Assembly: GCF_000943565.1 (NCBI RefSeq)
Contig: NZ_JTDW01000002.1
Location: forward strand, 248,001 to 312,000
Direction of reading: 5' to 3'
From: Neotamlana sedimentorum
GTDB taxonomy: Bacteria; Bacteroidota; Bacteroidia; Flavobacteriales; Flavobacteriaceae
Length of the DNA: 64,000 nt
Shown here: in pieces, positions 24,884 through 32,903 of the stretch
How the letters are laid out: every line of letters begins with the position of its first letter
How positions within the stretch are numbered: position 1 is the stretch's first letter
Translations under genes and position numbers: made by a program
Notes under the pieces: generated by a model
Seen by the model: only the letters and a program-made list of their open reading frames with translations
Database searches by the model: none
Told to the model about the DNA's origin: nothing

Positions 24884-26038
24884 ATGCAATTTAAAATTTA
24901 TACATCGGTAAACGAGCTTCCAGAAAACTGGGATGGTTTTGTTAGTCACGATGTATTTTTACAAACGCTCTATTTTAAAGCTATAAAGCAATCATCACCA
25001 GGCAATATTAGCTGGTTTTTTGTAGGTGTTTTTAAAAATGAAAATTTAGTTGGTGTTGCTGTTATTCAGCGTGTGGCCTTGTATTTAAAAGATATTTTTA
25101 GGGATGAAAGAGAAAAATGTATCAGAACATTTTTGCAAGACACCGTTGCTAAAGTTTTAAAAGGAAATATTTTAGTTGTTGGTAATTTAATGCACACAGG
25201 GCAACATGCATTTTCTTTTAATGAAGCTTTAATATCGTATCCTGAATTTTTGCAAGGTATTTTTAAAGCCATTGATGAAATAAAAACACTAGTTAAACGC
25301 ACCCAAAACAAGAAAATTAGAGTTATAATGCTCAAAGATTTTTTTGAAACCAATGCTATTCACAAAGAAACAGTTCTGTTTAATCAGCAAAAACTATATA
25401 AAGTAAAAGTGCAGCCCAATATGTTGCTTTCGGTGACTGCAAATTGGCTTAAATTTGATGATTATACAGCAAGTTTAACAAAGAAGTACCGCGACCGATA
25501 TAAACGGGCTAAAAAGAAACTAAATGGCATTCAAATAAAGGAATTATCGCTTGTTGAAATGGAAAAGCTCCAAAATATAATGCATGAGTTTTACTTAAAT
25601 GTTTCAAACAATGCAAAGTTTAATACCTTTATTTTACCCGAAAATCATTTTTATAGTTTAAAAGAAAATCTTCAAGACAATTTTAAAGTATTCGGTTATT
25701 TTTTAAATGAAGAGTTGGTTGGTTTTTACACCTTAATTTTAAATAAGGATAATTTAGAAACCTATTTTTTAGGCTATCACCAAACGCATCAATACAAAAA
25801 CCAGTTGTATTTAAATATGCTTTACGATATGCTAAAGTTTGGCATTGAAAATAAGTTTAAAACTATAGTTTACGCGCGAACAGCTATGGCTATAAAAAGT
25901 TCGGTGGGCGCAGAAGCAAAAAATATGTTCGTTTATATGAAGCATACAAATGTTTTAATTAACGGATTGTTAAAGCAAATTTTCAAACTTATGAATCCTA
26001 AGCAAGATTGGGAAGAACGACATCCGTTTAAAACATAA
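24884..26038 (+). CDS. GNAT/FemAB-like acyltransferase-fold protein
   Basis: 384 residues from ATG 24884; an in-frame TTG at 24854 lies inside the preceding terminator and is rejected. The protein appears to be two GNAT-like lobes. The second lobe contains LVGFYTLILNKDNLETYFLGY and LYLNMLYDMLKFGIENKF, like FemAB/peptidogalycan acyltransferases (GNAT superfamily). Between the lobes, KKYRDRYKRAKKKL is strongly basic. No signal peptide or membrane helix. A role in transferring an amino-acyl or acyl group to an envelope precursor is possible but not shown. Dispersed repeats flank the gene region on both sides. Confidence 0.65.
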   Translation: MQFKIYTSVNELPENWDGFVSHDVFLQTLYFKAIKQSSPGNISWFFVGVFKNENLVGVAVIQRVALYLKDIFRDEREKCIRTFLQDTVAKVLKGNILVVGNLMHTGQHAFSFNEALISYPEFLQGIFKAIDEIKTLVKRTQNKKIRVIMLKDFFETNAIHKETVLFNQQKLYKVKVQPNMLLSVTANWLKFDDYTASLTKKYRDRYKRAKKKLNGIQIKELSLVEMEKLQNIMHEFYLNVSNNAKFNTFILPENHFYSLKENLQDNFKVFGYFLNEELVGFYTLILNKDNLETYFLGYHQTHQYKNQLYLNMLYDMLKFGIENKFKTIVYARTAMAIKSSVGAEAKNMFVYMKHTNVLINGLLKQIFKLMNPKQDWEERHPFKT

Positions 26039-26053
26039 TTTTTTAGTTTTTAA

Positions 26054-26100
26054 CGTCAATTCGAGTGATTTCGAGGGACGAGAAATTGTATCGAGAATAA
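26054..26100. repeat. Dispersed 47-bp intergenic repeat, copy 2
   Basis: CGTCAATTCGAGTGATTTCG to ATCGAGAATAA, same orientation as copy 1 at 24215-24261. It lies between the acyltransferase-like gene and the histidine kinase. The two copies bracket the DUF1761 and acyltransferase-like genes. Confidence 0.85.
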
Positions 26101-26174
26101 CTTAAAAACGATAATAGATTTTAATCAAGAATCAAAAAATCACGATATTTACAATTACAACCAACAACTAAACC

Positions 26175-27839
26175 ATGAGCTTGCGATCGTTAATATTAAT
26201 TATTATAAACAGTCTTGTGTTTTTAGTTATTGTATTGCTTTCGGTAACGTTTTACAATCAGTTTTCTAAGGTTTTAGACGATAGAATTCTGCTTCAGCTT
26301 AACTCGATTAAAACTTTAAAACAAATTCAAATTGAGCGTTTAATTACTTCAGAATGGGAAGCATTTCGAAATAATCCACAAACGGCATCCTTCAGCGACA
26401 GCTTAAAAATTATAAATCCAGAACAGTTATTTTCATCATCTGGAGTTTACGATTTAACCGAGTTTCATCTTAATAAAAAAACATCAATTGCTTTAGTTTT
26501 ACGCGATAGTAATCAAACTAAAATTAAAATAATCGATTATAATAAAATTAAAAATATTCTTTTAGAGCGTACTGGAATGGGTGAATCAGGAGAATCGTAT
26601 TTGGTAGGTCAAGATTTTTATTTGCGTTCGCAATCGCGGTTTTTAACTCAAAAAACACCTGCCACGATTTTAGCAAAAACAGTTGGAGTTACTCAAGCAT
26701 TTTCTGGACAATCGGGTAGGGGAATTTATCCAGATTATCGCGGTATTAAAGTTTATGGCGTTTACGATGTAATAAAAATTAAAAATTTAAAACTCGCCAT
26801 AGTTTCAGAGATTGACGAAAATGAGGTTAATGCGCCATTAAAAGATTTACGATTGCGGCTATTTGGGTTAATTGTTTTAATAACGGTTTTGGCTATTGTT
26901 CTGTCGTTGTTTTTAACCAGAATTATTACCAATCCGGTCGAGAATATGAAAAAGAGTTTAAAAATTATGGCAAATGGCGATTATTCCGAGAGTCATCAAT
27001 TTAATAAAAACTCTACCGAAATTGCCGAAATGTTTAACGCGCTTGGGCAATTAAAAAAATCGTTGCAAGGTGCTGTTAGTTTTTCGGAAAACATCGGAAA
27101 AATGAATTTAAATGCGCAATACACACCAAAAAGTACGAATGATGTTTTAGGTAAAAGCTTGGTAAAAATGCGTGATAAATTGGTTGAATTTCGAAATAAT
27201 GAAAACAAAAACAGATTAAACACCAAACGTCAATTGGTTGATGGTTTAGAAAAAGAACGTCGCCGTTTAGCAAGAGAGTTACACGATGGTTTAGGCCCGT
27301 TGCTAACCTCTTTAAAATTCTATATCGATAATAAAATAGAAAATGATGCGCAGCGTCTTGAAATGAAAACGATTTTAGATGAAACTATTACAGAAATCCG
27401 TGTTATGTCTAATGCGCTTATGCCTTCTAGTATTGATGATTTTGGAGTGTCAACAGCTATTTTAAACTTTATTGAAAGCATAAAAAACTCCACTAAAACT
27501 CAAATAATTTTTGAAGATTTAACCAAACAAAATGATAGTAAAATAACTAAAAACCAGCAAATTAATATTTTTAGAATCACCCAAGAACTTATTAATAATA
27601 CCATAAAACACGCCCAAGCAAAACATATTAGAATTAGCTTATCGGAATTTGACGATTTTATATCGCTATTTTATTTTGATGACGGCATAGGTTTTAATTT
27701 AGACCATGTAACTTTAGGTTCTGGCATAACAAATATTAAAGAACGTGTAGATATTTGTAACGGCGATGTAAACATAAATTCTAAAGCCGGAAATACCACT
27801 TTTGAAATTGAATTACCCATTGATTATGAAACCAATTAA
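26175..27839 (+). CDS. Sensor histidine kinase (NarL-type partner), Cache-HAMP-HisKA_3
   Basis: 554 residues. TM1 at about 5-27, a periplasmic Cache-like sensor (about 28-225, with the GMGESGESYLVG motif seen in small-molecule-sensing Cache domains), TM2 at about 230-252 and HAMP to about 305. A HisKA_3 dimerisation box RRRLARELHDGLGPLL follows with phospho-accepting H370, then an HATPase domain with the N box ELINNTIKHAQA and the G box DDGIGFNLDHVTLGSGI. It phosphorylates the response regulator whose gene overlaps its 3' end by 14 bases. The ligand is unknown; Cache domains usually bind amino acids, carboxylates or similar. Confidence 0.93.
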   Translation: MSLRSLILIIINSLVFLVIVLLSVTFYNQFSKVLDDRILLQLNSIKTLKQIQIERLITSEWEAFRNNPQTASFSDSLKIINPEQLFSSSGVYDLTEFHLNKKTSIALVLRDSNQTKIKIIDYNKIKNILLERTGMGESGESYLVGQDFYLRSQSRFLTQKTPATILAKTVGVTQAFSGQSGRGIYPDYRGIKVYGVYDVIKIKNLKLAIVSEIDENEVNAPLKDLRLRLFGLIVLITVLAIVLSLFLTRIITNPVENMKKSLKIMANGDYSESHQFNKNSTEIAEMFNALGQLKKSLQGAVSFSENIGKMNLNAQYTPKSTNDVLGKSLVKMRDKLVEFRNNENKNRLNTKRQLVDGLEKERRRLARELHDGLGPLLTSLKFYIDNKIENDAQRLEMKTILDETITEIRVMSNALMPSSIDDFGVSTAILNFIESIKNSTKTQIIFEDLTKQNDSKITKNQQINIFRITQELINNTIKHAQAKHIRISLSEFDDFISLFYFDDGIGFNLDHVTLGSGITNIKERVDICNGDVNINSKAGNTTFEIELPIDYETN

Positions 27840-28458
27840 CCTAATTATAGCAGACGACCACGAACTTTTTAGAAACGGCTTAAACGAGCTTTTAAAGAAG
27901 TACGACGATGTACATGTGGTTGCTCTTGTTGAAGACGGAAACGAGTTGTTTAAAGAATTAGAAAAACATAAAGATATTGCTATTGTTTTACTAGATATAA
28001 CCATGCCAAATATGGATGGATTTCAGGTTTTAAATAAGTTGAAAAACAGTGATAACAACATAAAACCAATTGTTATTTCTATGCACGACGAAGGTAATTA
28101 TATTGCAAGTTGTGCCAAAAACGGAGCATATAGTTATTTGTTAAAAAATACCGACCAAGATGAGCTTATAAAAACCATTAGAATTGTAAATGGCGGAAAA
28201 AAGTATTTCCAACCGCAAATTGCAGAGAAAATGATTAATTATATGTCGGAACAATCGGTAAGTGAAAATATATTATCAAACAAAGAAAAGGAAGTTTTAG
28301 ATTTGATTTCTAAAGGATTAACTACCAAAGAAATAGCAAAACGGTTGTTTGTTAGTAGCCGAACTATTGAAACCCATCGGGCTAATATTATTAAAAAACT
28401 AGAGGTAAAAAACACAGCAGAACTTATTAAAAAGGCTACAGAAATTAACTTGATATAA
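27826..28458 (+). CDS. NarL/LuxR-family response regulator
   Basis: 210 residues. The receiver domain (about 3-120) has acidic pocket ADDHE near residue 10, phospho-acceptor D57 in VLLDITMPNMDG, and the switch residues IVISMHD and LLKNTD. The C-terminal LuxR-type helix-turn-helix (about 145-205) reads LSNKEKEVLDLISKGLTTKEIA and RTIETHRANIIKKL. ATG 27826 is chosen because the in-frame TTG at 27802 would extend the protein beyond the family start. The 14-base overlap with the kinase gene indicates translational coupling and a cognate pair. Targets are unknown. Confidence 0.94.
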   Translation: MKPINLIIADDHELFRNGLNELLKKYDDVHVVALVEDGNELFKELEKHKDIAIVLLDITMPNMDGFQVLNKLKNSDNNIKPIVISMHDEGNYIASCAKNGAYSYLLKNTDQDELIKTIRIVNGGKKYFQPQIAEKMINYMSEQSVSENILSNKEKEVLDLISKGLTTKEIAKRLFVSSRTIETHRANIIKKLEVKNTAELIKKATEINLI

Positions 28459-28758
28459 CTGTTGATTCTGTTTTTAAAAGAAAATGTAGTTAAACTTCTA
28501 GTGATTTCTTCCGAATTGAATAATATTTATAAGTCACCTTGAGCGTAGTAGAAAGGTTTTTGAGTATTGTTTTAATAGATTTTAAAATCCATAAAAAGCT
28601 AATTAATTTGGTTTCGACTGCGCTCAACCTGACATCACGTTCCACTATGATATTCTAAAAATCAGTATAAATACGGATGCTATTTCGGTAGTTTCATAGA
28701 CCTGTAAACAGGCTAATCTGTTATTAATTTTATAAAAGAATTTAAAACAGAATTAGTT
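28459..28758. other. 300-base intergenic region with repeat, no gene
   Basis: No credible ORF on either strand. It holds the inverted-repeat element described separately (28533-28633) and a small dyad CCTGT-AA-ACAGG near 28702-28713, and it must contain the promoter of the small secreted repeat protein. Confidence 0.6.
28533..28633. repeat. Inverted-repeat element, MITE/REP-doublet-like
   Basis: The left arm 28533-28554 (GTCACCTTGAGCGTAGTAGAAA) and the reverse complement of 28612-28633 agree at 18 of 22 positions, around a 57-base AT-rich centre. The arm sequence TTTCGACTGCGCTCAACCTGAC is a familiar flavobacterial intergenic repeat. No transposase is present, so it would be non-autonomous. 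Confidence 0.75.
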
Positions 28759-29079
28759 ATGAAAAAAATAGCATTTACCGCATTAGCAATTATAATTTCG
28801 TTTGGAGCTTACGCACAAAAACGAAACGAATTTAAAGGGCCTGCCTATAAAAATTACAAACCTTGGCAACACGATGTTGAGCCTACAGTTGTTTATACCA
28901 TTATTGAAAAAGAAAGTTTAACTGGGCCAGAATATAAAAACCAAAAGGTTTGGGAAAATAAGAATATAGAAGATTATAAAGTAATTTCTATTGGTACAAA
29001 ACGGTCTAAATTAAAAGGGCCTGCTTATAAAAATTACAAACCTTGGTTGCATAAAAATGAAGAGGATCAAGATTCTTAA
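28759..29079 (+). CDS. Small secreted protein with GPxYKNxKxW repeats
   Basis: 106 residues. A signal peptide (1-19, ending GAYAQ) is followed by three degenerate repeats of about 30 residues: FKGPAYKNYKPWQH, LTGPEYKNQKVWEN and LKGPAYKNYKPWLH. Repeats 1 and 3 share a 33-base segment with one mismatch (28834-28866 and 29014-29046). The mature protein is highly basic with conserved Trp, Tyr and Lys, and has no cysteine. I do not recognise a named family. Export to the periplasm is likely. The repeat could bind a polyanionic or aromatic surface, but this is speculation. Confidence 0.75.
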   Translation: MKKIAFTALAIIISFGAYAQKRNEFKGPAYKNYKPWQHDVEPTVVYTIIEKESLTGPEYKNQKVWENKNIEDYKVISIGTKRSKLKGPAYKNYKPWLHKNEEDQDS

Positions 29080-29151
29080 AACTTTAGCAACTCTTTAAGA
29101 CAAAGTGTGTTATATTTTTTATAAGTTATATGAAAACAAAAAATATAATTT

Positions 29152-29358
29152 ATGAAAACTGCAAATAGCGAGATACTTACAGAAATAGCAACTTTAACAA
29201 GAACTATTGAAGACAATTATCCAGAGCTTCAAAAGTATTTAGATGAGAGTAGAAGCACTTTACCAAAAGGAAACTTTAATAAAGGAGAACTTGATACGGA
29301 AGAATTAGAAAATTACCGAAATAGTTTAAAGAATTTAATTAGCAAATACAACAATTAA
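29152..29358 (+). CDS. Small helical hypothetical protein
   Basis: 68 residues, charged and predicted largely alpha-helical (SEILTEIATLTRTIEDNYPE, then LENYRNSLKNLISKYNN). There is a short Gly/Pro-containing turn in the middle (STLPKGNFNKGEL). No signal peptide, metal site or known motif. Codon use and composition fit the neighbours. It starts 72 bases after the preceding small gene and is followed by a clear terminator, so it is a real transcription unit. Function unknown. Confidence 0.65.
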   Translation: MKTANSEILTEIATLTRTIEDNYPELQKYLDESRSTLPKGNFNKGELDTEELENYRNSLKNLISKYNN

Positions 29359-29376
29359 AATTTAGAGTGAAAAGAT

Positions 29377-29426
29377 GCCTTATTAAGCTAGTACATTTAC
29401 CAGTTTAATTAAGGCTCTTTTTTTTT
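29377..29426 (+). terminator. Terminator after the 68-residue gene
   Basis: GCCTTATTAAGCT pairs with AGTTTAATTAAGGC (one bulge, one G-T pair), loop about 12 bases, followed directly by a run of ten or more T. Confidence 0.75.
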
Positions 29427-29471
29427 AAGAAATGTAAATCGTTTTCGACTAAGTTTAAAACAATTTACAAA

Positions 29472-29978
29472 ATGAGAAAATTAGCTTTCCTTCTTTTAAT
29501 ACTGCCTTTTTTATCGTTTTCGCAAAGTATGACAAATGCAACATTGCATGAATTATATACTTCGGTAAGCGATTCTATTAATGGAAAATCTGGACGTTGG
29601 GAATTTTTCGTAAATCAAGTACCAATGCTTTCTGTTACAGATGAAAACCATAATAGGATGCGTATAATTTCTCCAATAACAGATGCTAATAATTTAAACG
29701 ACGAACTTATAAAAGCTGCTTTAGTTGCTAATTTTCATACTGCTTTAGATGTTAAATATGCGGTGTCAGATGGTATATTGTGGTCTGTTTTTATTCATCC
29801 TTTAAAAGAATTAACAAAAGAACAAGTTGAAGATGCAGTAAGGCAAGTTTATAACGCAAATGTAAATTTTGGAACTACTTTTAATAGTACATCTTTAACA
29901 TTTCCTGGAAGTATAAATAATAAGGAAAGTAGGGAAGTGGTACCAGAAAAAACAACTATGAAATTTAAAAAATCATAG
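29472..29978 (+). CDS. Secreted hypothetical protein
   Basis: 168 residues with a clear Sec signal (LAFLLLILPFLSFSQ, cleavage near residue 18). The mature part has a compact alpha/beta pattern: a helix LHELYTSVSDSING, strands WEFFVNQVPMLSV and RMRIISPI, a helix ELIKAALVANFHTAL, then strands VKYAVSDGILWSVFIHPL and the helix KEQVEDAVRQVYNANV. That resembles small chaperone/YbjN-like folds only in outline. A polar tail follows. It is probably periplasmic. I recognise no family and assign no function. Confidence 0.65.
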   Translation: MRKLAFLLLILPFLSFSQSMTNATLHELYTSVSDSINGKSGRWEFFVNQVPMLSVTDENHNRMRIISPITDANNLNDELIKAALVANFHTALDVKYAVSDGILWSVFIHPLKELTKEQVEDAVRQVYNANVNFGTTFNSTSLTFPGSINNKESREVVPEKTTMKFKKS

Positions 29979-29994
29979 TTGCAATAAAATAACA

Positions 29995-30029
29995 AAGGCT
30001 GTTTGAAATGCTTCAAACAACCTTGTTTT
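29995..30029. terminator. Bidirectional terminator
   Basis: AAGGCTGTTTGAA (29995-30007) pairs with TTCAAACAACCTT (30012-30024), with one mismatch and loop ATGC, then GTTTT. It lies between the convergent secreted-protein and SPFH genes. Confidence 0.8.
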
Positions 30030-30054
30030 AAATTTATAAGGCTTATATTAAAAT

Positions 30055-30990
30055 CTAGTCTTCGTTTTCGCTGTTATTTTTCTTTTTGGCATTTTTCATA
30101 GCTTCACCAATTTGGTTACTAGCTGTAAAACTAGCGACCATTTCGTTAAGCATGTTACTACCTGTTTGAGGTGAATTAGGTAATAAAATAAGATTACTAT
30201 TAGTTTCTTCACCTAGCGATTGTAACGTGTCGTAATGTTGCGTAACAACAATTAAGGCAGAAGCTTCTTGGCTATTTATACCCACACGATTTAAAACTTC
30301 AACCGACTCTTCTAAACCACGAGCAATCTCACGGCGTTGGTCTGCAATACCTTGCCCTTGTAAACGCTTGCTTTCAGCTTCAGCTTTAGCTTTTTCTACA
30401 ATTAAAATACGTTGAGCATCACCTTCATATTGAGCGGCTGTTTTTTCACGTTCTGAAGCGTTAATTCGGTTCATTGCAGCTTTTACTTGTGCATCTGGAT
30501 CGATATCTGTAACAAGTGTTTTGATAATATCGAAACCGTATTCTAACATGGCATCGTTTAATTCGGCTTTTACAGCCAAAGCAATATCATCCTTTTTAAC
30601 AAAAACATCATCAAGTTTCATTTTAGGTACTTCGGCACGAACTACATCAAACACATAACTTGTAATTTGCTCGTGCGGATAATCAAGTTTATAAAATGCA
30701 TCGTATACTTTTTGACTAAGCACGCGATATTGTACAGATACTTTTAAGCGAACAAATACATCATCTAAAGTTTTAGTTTCAACAATAACATCTAATTGCT
30801 GAATTTTTAAACTTAGTTTACCAGCTATTTTATCTACTAAAGGAATTTTAAATTTTAGTCCGGATTGGCGTATACTATGAAACTTACCAAAACGTTCAAT
30901 AATAGCAGCGGTTTGTTGTTTTACAGTAAAAATAGAGGAGATTAAAATTACGATTCCAATAAAAAGAATGGGAATAAATACGAAGTTCAT
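30055..30990 (-). CDS. SPFH/band 7 (stomatin-like) membrane protein
   Basis: 311 residues. One N-terminal membrane anchor (about 3-22) is followed by the SPFH domain (FTVKQQTAAIIERFGKF, GLKFKIPLVDKI, VRLKVSVQYRV). A long Ala/Glu/Lys helix (INASEREKTAAQYEGDAQRI, KAKAEAESKRLQGQG) and a C-terminal oligomerisation segment complete it. It resembles QmcA/HflK-HflC and paraslipin proteins, which assemble into large membrane-bound cages that organise lipid microdomains and regulate proteases such as FtsH. No NfeD partner gene is adjacent. Divergent from the next gene with little space between them. Confidence 0.92.
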   Translation of the reverse strand: MNFVFIPILFIGIVILISSIFTVKQQTAAIIERFGKFHSIRQSGLKFKIPLVDKIAGKLSLKIQQLDVIVETKTLDDVFVRLKVSVQYRVLSQKVYDAFYKLDYPHEQITSYVFDVVRAEVPKMKLDDVFVKKDDIALAVKAELNDAMLEYGFDIIKTLVTDIDPDAQVKAAMNRINASEREKTAAQYEGDAQRILIVEKAKAEAESKRLQGQGIADQRREIARGLEESVEVLNRVGINSQEASALIVVTQHYDTLQSLGEETNSNLILLPNSPQTGSNMLNEMVASFTASNQIGEAMKNAKKKNNSENED

Positions 30991-31068
30991 AATAATTAAG
31001 GTTTAAACATGGTTAAAAAATTAAGGTACAAAATAAATGTTATATTTGGGATGATTTTCTCTCAATCC

Positions 31069-31752
31069 ATGAAACATAACCAATTTATAATATTAGTAGC
31101 TATTTGTACATGTTTTGTTACAAAAAGTTTTTCTCAAAGAGGAAATCAACGGATCCAGAACGGTATTGGTTTAATGGGAGGGATTACAAAATTTGATATT
31201 GTAACCAGTAATTTTGAAATCGAACAAGGCAATGGATTTTTAGGAGGAACCGCAGCAACTGTTGATATTCCTTTTAAATGGTATAATATAGGTTTTGGAA
31301 TGCAACTATCTGAAAATCATGTTAATATTTTAGGTCGACCGACTAGTGCAAGCACAGAAAGCGAGTTTATAGATTATAAGTTGTTTGCTGTACAAATTCC
31401 TTTATTAATACATATTAAGGTTTTTTCTCATTATTTTAATGTCGACGTCGGCCCTATGTTTCAATACAATAGTAAACTAGAACTTGTCGATGATTCACAA
31501 GAAGGATATTACATAAATAACTATAATAATTTAATGGCAGAAGATATTGTAAATATCTCTCAGTTTAACATTAATGGTGTTATTGGTGCTTCGCTTGGAA
31601 TTAGAAATTTTAAGCTTAAAGCACAGTATATTTATGGATTCACAAATATTTTTAACAAATTAGAAAAACAAAATTTAGAAACTTCTGGAGGCGATTCTCG
31701 TTTTAAAGGGAACCAAAGCCAAATATTTTTAGGTGCCGCCGTGATGTTTTAA
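31069..31752 (+). CDS. Outer membrane beta-barrel protein (PorT-like)
   Basis: 227 residues from the chosen ATG, which gives a clean signal peptide (MKHNQFIILVAICTCF, cleavage after KSFSQ). An ATG at 31009 would add 20 residues before it. The mature part has alternating hydrophobic/polar strands with glycine turns (NGIGLMGGITKFDI, YNIGFGMQLSENHV, FNVDVGPMFQYNS, KLKAQYIYGFTNIF) and ends on a barrel strand with C-terminal Phe (QIFLGAAVMF). This matches the small eight- to ten-stranded PorT/OMP_b-brl_2 barrels of flavobacteria. Function unknown. The next gene follows 9 bases later, so the two may be co-transcribed. Confidence 0.75.
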   Translation: MKHNQFIILVAICTCFVTKSFSQRGNQRIQNGIGLMGGITKFDIVTSNFEIEQGNGFLGGTAATVDIPFKWYNIGFGMQLSENHVNILGRPTSASTESEFIDYKLFAVQIPLLIHIKVFSHYFNVDVGPMFQYNSKLELVDDSQEGYYINNYNNLMAEDIVNISQFNINGVIGASLGIRNFKLKAQYIYGFTNIFNKLEKQNLETSGGDSRFKGNQSQIFLGAAVMF

Positions 31753-31761
31753 AATTTATTT

Positions 31762-32877
31762 ATGAAAAGAAGAACATTTTTAGAAACAGGTTTAAAAGCC
31801 ACAGCAGCCTTAGCATCTCTTCCTTTATTAAACTGTGTTGATGCACCAAAAAAAGAAGAAGCATTTATTGATAAAATTTTACCAGCTCCAAAAAACGGCG
31901 GTTTTCGTGATGATAATTACTGGATTTGGGGATCGTCTGTTATAAAAGGTGAAGATGGAAAATACCATATGTTTGCCTCAAGATGGTCTAAAGATGTTGG
32001 TTTTGGTAATTGGGTTACAAACTCAGAAATTGTTCGTGCTGTTGCCGATACACCTGTTGGTCCTTATAAATTTCAAGAAGTAGTTTTACCTCCAAGAGGT
32101 AAAGCGTTTTTCGATGGTATGTGTACGCATAACCCAAGAATAGTAAAATATAAAGACAAATATTTATTATATCACTTTGGTACAACTTACGATTTCGATA
32201 TGCCTACCAAAGAAAACCGCAAACCAGAAGGTTATAATTGGAACCAAGCATGGTTAAATAAGCGCGTAGGTTTGGCCATTAGCGATTCGGTTTTTGGACC
32301 ATGGGAACGTGTTGATAAACCGGTAATTGAACCTAGAGAAGGCCATTGGGATGCTACAATAACATCTAATCCATCTCCAGCGGTAGATCCTGAAACGGGA
32401 AAAATTTTATTAATGTATAAGTCTTCGGCGACACCAAAACCACCTTTATTATTGGGTGTAGCTATGGCAGATAGCCCTACAGGCGAATACAAGCGTTTAA
32501 GCGAAGAACCTGTATTTAGATTTGAAACACCAGATAACAACCATATTGATGTTGAAGACCCATTTATTTGGTGGGCAGGCGATAAATATGAAGGCGTTAT
32601 AAAAGACCGCTCCGGATTAATTTGCGGAGAAGAAGGTGGCGGTGTTCACATTTGGTCTAAAGATGGTGTAACCTGGAATTTATTCGACAAGGTAAAAGCC
32701 TATAGCCGAAATATACTTTGGGAAGATGGTACAACTACGCATCAAAATCACTTTGAGCGTCCGTTTGTTTTAGTTGAAGATGGAAAACCAACACATTTAT
32801 TTGCTGCTGTTGGTAGCGGGCCAAAAGCTTGGAGTTTTGAAAATACTTGGAATATGGTAATTCCTTTAAAGCATTAA
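31762..32877 (+). CDS. Tat-exported five-bladed beta-propeller glycoside hydrolase-like protein
   Basis: 371 residues. The N-terminus KRRTFLETGLKATAALASLP is a twin-arginine signal followed by LLNC, so it is a likely Tat-dependent lipoprotein. The body shows repeating blade motifs of the GH43/GH32/GH117 five-bladed propellers: WIWGSSVIKGEDGKYHMF, HNPRIVKYKDKYLLYH, VGLAISDSVFGPW, GVAMADSPTGEY and DVEDPFIWWAGDKYEG. The acidic residues in DDNYW, the His-Asn pair THNPR and DVEDPF are candidate active-site residues. The substrate cannot be assigned. The stop codon is embedded in a hairpin terminator. Confidence 0.75.
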   Translation: MKRRTFLETGLKATAALASLPLLNCVDAPKKEEAFIDKILPAPKNGGFRDDNYWIWGSSVIKGEDGKYHMFASRWSKDVGFGNWVTNSEIVRAVADTPVGPYKFQEVVLPPRGKAFFDGMCTHNPRIVKYKDKYLLYHFGTTYDFDMPTKENRKPEGYNWNQAWLNKRVGLAISDSVFGPWERVDKPVIEPREGHWDATITSNPSPAVDPETGKILLMYKSSATPKPPLLLGVAMADSPTGEYKRLSEEPVFRFETPDNNHIDVEDPFIWWAGDKYEGVIKDRSGLICGEEGGGVHIWSKDGVTWNLFDKVKAYSRNILWEDGTTTHQNHFERPFVLVEDGKPTHLFAAVGSGPKAWSFENTWNMVIPLKH

Positions 32878-32900
32878 GCTTTAAAGGAATTTTCTTTTTA
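32859..32900 (+). terminator. Terminator overlapping the stop codon of the propeller gene
   Basis: A perfect 14-bp stem (32859-32872 with 32878-32891). The five-base loop ATTAA contains the TAA stop at 32875-32877, and TTCTTTTTAAT follows. The convergent gene ends at 32904, so the hairpin may serve both. Confidence 0.85.
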
Positions 32901-32903
32901 ATA

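Noticed and set aside
27802-27825. TTG extension of the response regulator
   Set aside because: The receiver domain normally starts within a few residues of the ATG at 27826.
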